Source: an uncultured Saprospiraceae bacterium
Lineage (GTDB): Bacteria > Bacteroidota > Bacteroidia > Chitinophagales > Saprospiraceae
Length of the DNA: 13,298 nt
NCBI GenBank assembly: GCA_934699305.1
Contig: CAKUWM010000050.1
Location: 1 to 13,298, forward strand
Direction of reading: 5' to 3'
The notes under the pieces are model-generated. The model worked only from the letters and a program-made list of their open reading frames with translations, had not been told where the DNA came from and made no database searches. Below are positions 1-6,900 of this stretch, piece by piece. Position 1 is the stretch's first letter. Each line of letters starts with the position of its first letter. The position numbers and the translations under genes are program-made.

Positions 1-72
1 GTACAGTTCCATCCTGAAAGCATCATGACTCCTATGGGCAAAAAAATAATACAAAATTGGCTTTCACTATAA
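1..72 (+). CDS. TrpG/PabA-type glutamine amidotransferase, C-terminal fragment
   Basis: Only the last 23 codons and the TAA stop are in the window; the gene begins before base 1. The peptide reads VQFHPES followed by IMTPMGKKIIQNW. The HPES block is the C-terminal signature of class I glutamine amidotransferases and supplies the His and Glu of the Cys-His-Glu triad that releases ammonia from glutamine. The residues after it (T, G, K, then a short tail) match anthranilate synthase component II (TrpG) and aminodeoxychorismate synthase component II (PabA) rather than CarA or GuaA, which continue differently. TrpG and PabA cannot be told apart from this fragment, and one protein often serves both roles. 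No trpD follows within the window, so if this is trpG it is not at its usual place directly ahead of trpD. Confidence 0.85.
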   Translation, partial: VQFHPESIMTPMGKKIIQNWLSL

Positions 73-201
73 GTCACAATTGAGTTCACTGAAACGATAT
101 TTCATTCTTATACAATTCACACAATTTCCAATTAATCCATGACAAATTCGAGGAAGTGTTGTTTGACTTCAAACTAAAAGTAACTGCTTTTTTAACCCAC
201 C

Positions 202-224
202 TTCCGTATTTGTCAAATGCGGAA
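202..224 (+). repeat. Inverted repeat / hairpin 1
   Basis: The arms TTCCGTATTT (202-211) and AAATGCGGAA (215-224) can pair over 10 positions around a 3-base loop (GTC). One pair (207 with 219) is a U-G wobble in the + transcript and would be an A-C mismatch in the opposite transcript, so the structure favours RNA read toward the aldehyde dehydrogenase. No T-run follows, so it is not a standard intrinsic terminator. It could be an operator palindrome, a transcript-end structure of the upstream gene or part of a leader. Confidence 0.55.
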
Positions 225-242
225 TAGATATACTACAAGTAA

Positions 243-266
243 TCAATAGTTTAATGTAACTATTGA
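243..266. repeat. Inverted repeat / hairpin 2
   Basis: The arms TCAATAGTT (243-251) and AACTATTGA (258-266) are perfect reverse complements of 9 bases, separated by 6 bases (TAATGT). The element starts 18 bases after hairpin 1 and lies 134 bases before the preferred ATG of the aldehyde dehydrogenase. Its symmetry and AT-rich arms would suit a dimeric repressor site, or a weak mRNA stem. No regulator gene in this window identifies a partner. Confidence 0.5.
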
Positions 267-399
267 AACGATTTGTACAACGGGATTTCTCTCATAATCA
301 GCATTAGACGGTTTTTCAAAACCTTTCTTGCAGAATTCAGTTTTAAAAGTTTACGATTTTAAAAATACACTTAACTTTATATCATATTTTAAGTACAAC

Positions 400-1848
400 A
401 TGACATCCATATTAAACTTTATAAATGGGGAATATGTCCCATCCATATCCGGGAAGACGATTCCAAATATCAACCCGTCCATTGGCGAGGAATATGGAAA
501 TATAGCTGAATCCAATGCAGATGATGTCAATCAAGCTGTTTCGGCCGCACAAAAAGCATTTCCGGCTTGGAGTCAAACATCTGTTGATAGACGATTTGTT
601 ATCCTCAACAAGATAGCAGAAATCATAACTGAAAAGTTGGACGAATTGGCACTTGCCGAAAGCACAGACAATGGCAAGCCGCTTTGGTTAGCCACTCAAG
701 TGGATATACCTCGTGCGGCATCCAATTTTCAATTCTTTGCCACAGCTATCAAGCATTTTAGTTCAGAATCTTATTATGATCAACCTTCCACCCTTTCATA
801 TACACTCCGGCAGCCTATAGGTATTGTCGGTTGTATTTCACCATGGAATCTACCATTATATCTCTTTACGTGGAAGATTGCTCCAGCCATAGCCGCTGGA
901 AATTGTGTCATTGCAAAGCCTTCAGAAATAACTCCACTCACTGCTTCTCTGCTTGGACAGATATGCAATGAAGCCGGATTACCACCGGGTGTGCTTAACA
1001 TACTGCACGGAACCGGGCCTAATGTAGGAAATGCCATTATTAGTCATCCTGCTATCAAAGCCATCTCCTTTACAGGAGGAACAGCTACAGGTCGCCATAT
1101 CATCTCTACAGCCGGTCCCATGCTAAAAAAACTTTCTTTGGAGTTAGGTGGTAAAAATGCGGCCATCATCATGGATGATTGCGATTATCCTAAGATGATG
1201 CGTGAGACGATAAGGTCTTCTTTTGCCAATCAAGGGCAAATTTGCCTATGTACCAGCAGGCTTCTTATACAAGATACTATTTACGAAAGATTTAAAAAAG
1301 ATTTCACAGAAATTGTTGCTCAAATGAAGGTGGGACAACCATTGGAATCAAGGTATAAAGTCGATCAGGGAGCCATTGTATCGGCACAACATTTTCAGAA
1401 AGTCCTTACCTCTATTCAAGTTGCACGTGATGAGGGCGGACACATACTCACCGGCGGCAAGAGCATCACGTTGGAAAAGCCATACCACAATGGATACTAT
1501 ATCCAGCCTACCGTCATTGAAGGATTGGGATCTAACACAAGAACCAATCAGGAAGAAATATTTGGACCCGTTGTCACTTTGCAACCATTTTCCTCTAAAG
1601 AAGAAGCTATGGCACTTGCCAATGCTACCGAATATGGATTAGATACAGTGATTTGGTCATCCAATACGGCAAATATCCACTATTTGACGTCACATGCACA
1701 GAGCGGTATTGTCTGGGTCAATTGTTGGTTGGCAAGAGACTTGCGAACTCCCTTCGGAGGCGTCAAACAATCCGGTTTAGGACGCGAAGGAGGCTGGGAA
1801 GTTCTCCGATTCTTTACTGAAGCAAAAAGCGTTACACAAAGGTTTTAA
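400..1848 (+). CDS. Aldehyde dehydrogenase, 2-aminomuconic 6-semialdehyde dehydrogenase-like (ALDH8A1 type)
   Basis: This is a 482-residue NAD(P)-dependent aldehyde dehydrogenase of the usual family length. Visible hallmarks are SPWN (147-150, with the oxyanion Asn150), the GxxxxG turn near 226-231 (FTGGTATG), general base Glu248 in LELGGK, nucleophile Cys282 in NQGQIC, and EEIFGPV (385-391). The closest family I recognise is ALDH8A1/AMSDH, which oxidises 2-aminomuconate semialdehyde to 2-aminomuconate in the kynurenine route of tryptophan breakdown. It shares RSSFANQGQICLCTSR and the NCWLARDL-PFGG block. Arg105 (DIPR) and Arg446 (NCWLAR) fit the two arginines that bind the substrate carboxylate in that family. 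The frame stays open upstream to a TTG at 328, but homology begins at LNFINGEY, so the ATG at 400 is preferred. A 2-hydroxymuconic semialdehyde dehydrogenase is the main alternative. No other kynurenine genes are in view. Confidence 0.87.
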   Translation: MTSILNFINGEYVPSISGKTIPNINPSIGEEYGNIAESNADDVNQAVSAAQKAFPAWSQTSVDRRFVILNKIAEIITEKLDELALAESTDNGKPLWLATQVDIPRAASNFQFFATAIKHFSSESYYDQPSTLSYTLRQPIGIVGCISPWNLPLYLFTWKIAPAIAAGNCVIAKPSEITPLTASLLGQICNEAGLPPGVLNILHGTGPNVGNAIISHPAIKAISFTGGTATGRHIISTAGPMLKKLSLELGGKNAAIIMDDCDYPKMMRETIRSSFANQGQICLCTSRLLIQDTIYERFKKDFTEIVAQMKVGQPLESRYKVDQGAIVSAQHFQKVLTSIQVARDEGGHILTGGKSITLEKPYHNGYYIQPTVIEGLGSNTRTNQEEIFGPVVTLQPFSSKEEAMALANATEYGLDTVIWSSNTANIHYLTSHAQSGIVWVNCWLARDLRTPFGGVKQSGLGREGGWEVLRFFTEAKSVTQRF

Positions 1849-1912
1849 CTGTATAACTCTTGTTTGAAACATTCGATGTACTGTAAATATCGATCAAAGG
1901 TCAATCTGTGTT

Positions 1913-3661
1913 CTAATGAAGGACAACAATTTTAGATACATTTTTCATCTCTCCTGTAACTGTTGAAGTTACCTTTATGATATAAACTCCCGGGACAAGT
2001 TGTGTAGTTGGTATTGATGATAATTCCGATGAAATTTTATGGGTTTCAACAAGTCTTCCATTTAGATTAAATAGGCTGACTGACACCGGGAAATCCATTT
2101 CTTTATTCAAGACAATCAGTTGATCTCTAACCGGATTAGGATAAACTGTCACTTCCCCTTGCTTCTTTCCCGTTGCTTTGCTAACAGTGCCTCCTATATT
2201 GCATTCTGCACGGTCATTACCATAAACCAATGCGTCAGAAAGACAGTTCAAGTAACATTCGAGGTTGGTATAACCACTTTCTCCGGTAATATACTGTGAG
2301 AGTTGAGTCCCATTGTGGTCTTGCACATTGTTATCCAATCCTTGCAAAGTCTCCCAATAATCCGGCATTCCATCTCCATCACTATCTTCTTCAGTCAATC
2401 CTGTAGCCTGAGTCAGAAAGGCATCGTCGGCAGCAGCCTGATTTACCGGAAGGTCAATAATCACATTATCTGCTATCGTACGAGCGAAGCGCTCATCCAT
2501 CGGATCACGTGGAAAAGCGCCGGAATAATTGGCTATGTAGCTCTGTAAATCAGCTGTTTCAATATAATTGGCATTATAATATGGATGCTTATCCGTCAAA
2601 CGATCGGCAACACCCATGTCAGTATTTGGGTTGTTTTGATAAAAATCATTGCAACAATAAAAAAGCTGATAGTCGCTGTCTGAAGGGTCTAGATTCATCT
2701 CATTTCCGGAATAATACAAATGATTATTGGCAAAATTGAGTAAGTCAAAATGATACATTGCATTGGTGTATGAGTTGCGAGAATGGTATAAGTTATTTAC
2801 TGCATTCATATTCAAATAAAAATGACCATCATTATTACCGGTTGCACCTTCATACCACAATTCTATCTGTGGATCCCAGTAAAGGTTATTGGACAGTTCG
2901 AGATGTATGGTTTTATTATTACAATAGGGAGATTCACAAGATAACTCCGGCATACGTCCCCCTATTCTATTCCATACGTTATTATGAATACTAATCGAGT
3001 CCAAAGGGCTGTCAGCACTGGAGTAATTTATAAGTATACCTCCCAAATAGCCATGGTCACCGAGAGTCTCGCCCAGGACGCAATTTTGAATTGTCAAGGA
3101 AGATGTCCTGGAAATATCTACTGCCTCATCATTAGCGTGTTGGAAAGAGCAATGATCGACAATAATATTTTTGACTCCGCCTATAGTAATACCATCACTC
3201 CCAAGCCAATTGCCTGTTGGGTGCAAATTAATATCTCCTATTCTGGACCTTAGATGCCTAATTATTACATTATTAACGGAGGGGTTTTCGTCATTGTACA
3301 TTTGGAATCCGCGCACTGTGATTCCTCCCGGAGACGTTTGCCCTGCCAAGGTAAAATCACCATGACCATAGGGGACTTCAATGGTACCATCTATAACTCC
3401 GGCCACTTTAAACAAAATATATCGGGGACCTGATTGATTAAGTGCATCTTGTAAAGAACCCGGCCCACTGATATTCAGGTTAGTGACATAAATCACCTGA
3501 CCACCTCGACCTCCGGATGCTTTAGCACCAAATCCTATGGCTCCGGGAAAGGCTTTTTGTGCCGAAGTCGAAATCGTTGATCCGAAAAAAAAGAATAAAC
3601 AAATTGCTGTTAAGAGCATTGGAAAAGTTAGAATCTTCTGAAAACCTGCATTTTTTTCCAT
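1913..3661 (-). CDS. Secreted pectate lyase-like (PL1-type) beta-helix protein with T9SS type A sorting domain
   Basis: This is a 582-residue protein with a signal peptide: charged start MEKNAGFQK, hydrophobic core 11-27, probable cut after STSA34. The mature N-terminus AFPGAIGFGAKASGGRGGQ and the following VTNLNISGPGSLQDAL are the signature of bacterial pectate lyases of the PL1/PelA type, which cleave polygalacturonate by Ca-dependent beta-elimination. The parallel beta-helix continues through AGQTSPGG (106-113), VIIRHLR and IIVDHCSFQ (166-174), with DEAVDIS at 178-184 at the expected Ca-binding face. Residues 426-434 (DSDGDGMPD) form a Ca-binding loop of thrombospondin-3/EF-hand type. Residues 503-582, starting VTVYPNP, are a T9SS type A C-terminal sorting domain, so the product should be exported and surface-anchored or released. 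The frame is open to a TTG at 3724, but the ATG at 3661 gives a proper signal peptide. Substrate specificity is inferred; the RxPR-like motif reads RMPE (236-239). Confidence 0.85.
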   Translation of the reverse strand: MEKNAGFQKILTFPMLLTAICLFFFFGSTISTSAQKAFPGAIGFGAKASGGRGGQVIYVTNLNISGPGSLQDALNQSGPRYILFKVAGVIDGTIEVPYGHGDFTLAGQTSPGGITVRGFQMYNDENPSVNNVIIRHLRSRIGDINLHPTGNWLGSDGITIGGVKNIIVDHCSFQHANDEAVDISRTSSLTIQNCVLGETLGDHGYLGGILINYSSADSPLDSISIHNNVWNRIGGRMPELSCESPYCNNKTIHLELSNNLYWDPQIELWYEGATGNNDGHFYLNMNAVNNLYHSRNSYTNAMYHFDLLNFANNHLYYSGNEMNLDPSDSDYQLFYCCNDFYQNNPNTDMGVADRLTDKHPYYNANYIETADLQSYIANYSGAFPRDPMDERFARTIADNVIIDLPVNQAAADDAFLTQATGLTEEDSDGDGMPDYWETLQGLDNNVQDHNGTQLSQYITGESGYTNLECYLNCLSDALVYGNDRAECNIGGTVSKATGKKQGEVTVYPNPVRDQLIVLNKEMDFPVSVSLFNLNGRLVETHKISSELSSIPTTQLVPGVYIIKVTSTVTGEMKNVSKIVVLH

Positions 3662-3916
3662 TTGAAATTTTTTTAATATTTTTGATAGTAAAGTATAGAT
3701 GTACTGAAAAAATAAGGGTGCCAACTTTTAATAAATTCTGTCCTGATACAATATCAACTTCTTAGAAATATGCCCATCCATAAATCGCATCAAAGTCTTT
3801 GCTTAAGATTAAAAAAATAAAATTAAAAAATTATTCAAATTATACTTTCTTTTTTGCGCTAAATTTTCAGATTCTTTAAAATGTTGGTACATTTATAGTT
3901 ATTAAAATCAATTTCT
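3662..3916. promoter_or_regulatory. Divergent intergenic region carrying both promoters
   Basis: These 255 AT-rich bases separate two divergently read genes, so promoters in both directions are expected here. I cannot pick a convincing TTG / TAnnTTTG pair on either strand. A short palindrome, TGATA-caa-TATCA, sits at 3744-3756, and an A-rich run lies around 3810-3830. No small gene is supported. Confidence 0.45.
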
Positions 3917-6900
3917 ATGTCTTGTACGTCATCTATTAAAATCACGCTATTTTTGGTATGCGGATTTTTCATCCTATCCTGCAAATCTAAGGTCACTTCT
4001 AATGTAGCCAATCCATATATATTTGCGAATACATCAGGTGTCATTTCCAAAGTCGAGCCTATCAAAGTTGTTTTTTCAGGCAATATGGTTGAAACCAAGG
4101 CTGTAGGAGGTTATATTGCTTCCGGAGCATTTTCTATTTCACCCTCTGTAGAAGGCAAAGCAGTGTGGCAAGACGAAAGAACCTTGGTTTTCAAGCCAAC
4201 CAAAGAACTGGAAAGCAACCAAGAATATTTTATTACCATTCACCTTTCAGAATTACAAGACAACATTCCTTCAGAATATAAAAAATTCCAATTCGGCGTA
4301 AAGACTATCCGTCAGGATGCGTTGTTGGTTCATACCGGCTGGGACACTCCATCGTCGGCAGACTATAGGATTCAAACCTACAAAGGTTCCATTTTACTGG
4401 CAGATACTGAAGAAAATGCTCCCGTAGAGTCTATGCTTAAAGCTGACCTCAATGGCCAAGCTCTTCCCATCACGTGGCAACACACCAACAATGGACTCAA
4501 TCACAACTTCACGATTAATGACATCCAAAGAGGCAGTCAATTATCTAAGTTAATCCTTACTTTCAATGGCAAGCCTATCCATATTGAGACCGACTCAAAG
4601 TCCGAGATAGACGTCCTTCCAATATCTGACTTTAAAGTACATGACTTATATTATAGCAATGAAGACGACTTTTTCTTTACCGTCAATTTTACCGATCCTA
4701 TCCTATCCACCCAGGACCTGTCCGGCCTAATCACCATTGATGGCTATCAAGACCCTATCACATATTCTATTCACAATAATAATATTAAAGTATTTCCGTC
4801 AAGTAGGATAACCGGATTCCATATAGTCAGAGTTCAACCCTCTGTTAAAAATACTCAAGGTAAATCATTGGAAAAGCCTTGGAGCAAGAATATCAACTTT
4901 ATGGACACCAAACCTTCTGTACGGTTTGTAGATAAAGGAAATATAATGCCCGAAAGCGATGGTTTAATCCTCCCATTTGAAGCCATCAACTTAAATGCGG
5001 TGGACATAGAAGTAGTCAAAGTTTTTTCAAATAATATTCTACAATACTATCAAACCTATAATGGCTATGAGGAGAACTACGAAATAGACCGAGTCGGTAA
5101 AATAATTCTCCAACAAAAAATCCAATTGTCTGACCTCAACTCGACGATCAATAAAAACACATGGGTTAAATATGGTTTAGATCTCAATAAATTGATAACC
5201 ACTGACCGAAATGCTATCTACCAAATAAGAATCGGATTTAGACGAGCCTATACATATTATGTATGCAAAGCCGAAAACAATGACTGGAAGGAAAAGGAAT
5301 TAACGCCGATGAATACTGCCTTTGGCGAAGATATTCAAAGTATTTACGACAACAATTATGATGGTTTTGCTGAAGAATATACGGATGATTATAATTGGTC
5401 AAATTATGAAAACCCATGTAAGCCGCAATATTATTCCAAACAAAATTTTGCCATCCAAAGTGTCTATAAATCCAACCTCGCCCTCATAGTAAAAGGTAAT
5501 GATCAGGGCAACTACTTCGCCGCCGTCACAGATATTCTCACTGCTCAACCCAAATCGGGTACAACAATAACATTCTATAATTTTCAACAACAAATAATTG
5601 ACAAGGGTGAAACAGATGGAGATGGGTTTTTAAATATTAAGCTAACATCAAAGCCATTTATTGCTATAGCTGAAAAAGATAATGACAAAAGCTACCTCCT
5701 TTTAGATGACGGCCGCTCGCTTTCTTTGAGTAAATTTGATGTAGGAGGCGATGCTTATCAAAAAGGGCTTAAAGCCTATATCTACGCCGAACGTGGCGTA
5801 TGGAGGCCGGGAGATTCCATTTTTCTCAATTGCATCATAGATGATTATGCAGGCACTTTACCCGCCACGCATCCCATACAATTGGAATGGCGTAATCCGA
5901 ACAATGTTTTAGTTACAAAAAAAGTTTTCAATTATTCCAAAGGATCTATTATCCCGATGCACCTTGCGACGGATAGTGAAGCTCCTACAGGTATCTGGTC
6001 AGCTACTGTCAAGGTAGGCGGTGCAGCCTTTACCAAGCTTTTGAATATCGAAACAATCAAACCCAATCGCCTGAAGATAACCTTTACCCCTGATAAAAAT
6101 CAACTTATGGCAGGTTCATCTATTGTAGATGCCCGACTAAATACAGCTTGGTTGATTGGTAGTATTGCGGGTAACCTACGTACCACAATAGAAGCCAATC
6201 TGAGAAGCAATAACCAGCCATTTGAAAAATATAAAGATTTTACTTTTGCTAATGAAGCATCCTCCAAAAACTTCCAAAAAACAGTATTTGAAGGAAGTAC
6301 TGACAATGCCGGAAATGCCGATATTCAATTAAATTTGAACGCCAATGATGACATCCGACAAATTAGCAATGCTGTCTTTAAAACAACCGTATTCGAACCC
6401 GGCGGCAACTTTAGTATAGATTATTCAAGCGGCATATTCTCTCCTTACAAAGCTTACATCGGTATCAATATACCAAAAAATACATGGGGAGAACCGACCA
6501 TCGCTGAAGGAAAAGCTACCACTATTCAATCTATTGTCCTTAATCAATATGGAAAGCCCATTGCTAATGTCGATGCCACTTTAACCATATACAAGATGGA
6601 CTGGAGATGGTGGTGGGAAAGTGATTATACCGATGAAAGCTATTACACCGGCAACATCAATGCTGTCCCTGTTAAAACATATTCTGTAAAAACCAATAAT
6701 AGCGGGAAAGCATCCATTCTATTTACACCACCAGGATGGGGCAGATATCTCATTATCGCTTCTTCTGCCGCCAGCCCTCACAGTTCCGGAGCTTACGCTT
6801 ATGTCGGCTATCCGGATGATGCCAATATAACTGAATTGTCGAAAATAGCCAGTGCTTTGCCCCTTTCAACAGACAAAAAGGAAGTCACTATAGGTCAGTC

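Larger units (their letters stand above)
73..399. other. Intergenic region between trpG/pabA-like gene and aldehyde dehydrogenase
   Basis: This is 327 bases with no credible coding region. It is AT-rich and contains two closely spaced inverted repeats, listed separately. I see no GC-rich stem followed by a T-run that would be a convincing terminator for the upstream gene. A possible Bacteroidota -7 element, TAACTTTA at 372-379 (consensus TAnnTTTG, last base different), lies about 20 bases before the preferred start of the next gene, but no good -33 TTG partner is seen, so the promoter call is weak. Confidence 0.6.

Noticed and set aside
90..272. Direct repeat TGAAACGAT at 90-98 and 264-272
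   Set aside because: Nine bases repeated once in an AT-rich spacer is close to chance, and neither copy sits in a meaningful position.
1849..1912. Possible bidirectional terminator between the aldehyde dehydrogenase and the lyase
   Set aside because: I found no stable stem followed by a T-run in the 64 bases.
2303..3365. Chain of overlapping forward open frames (76-89 codons) opposite the pectate lyase-like gene
   Set aside because: They are antisense to a gene with clear domains and shift frame from one to the next; they reflect codon composition only.
3850..3895. Possible promoter TTTTTTG ... TACATTTA ahead of the alpha-2-macroglobulin gene
   Set aside because: The spacing of about 31 bases is too long for the Bacteroidota -33/-7 arrangement, and the -7 box differs from consensus.
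3859..4098. Reverse-strand open frame of 79 codons over the start of the alpha-2-macroglobulin gene
   Set aside because: It lies antisense to the signal peptide and first domain of a clear gene, shows no family features, and is best explained as a shadow.
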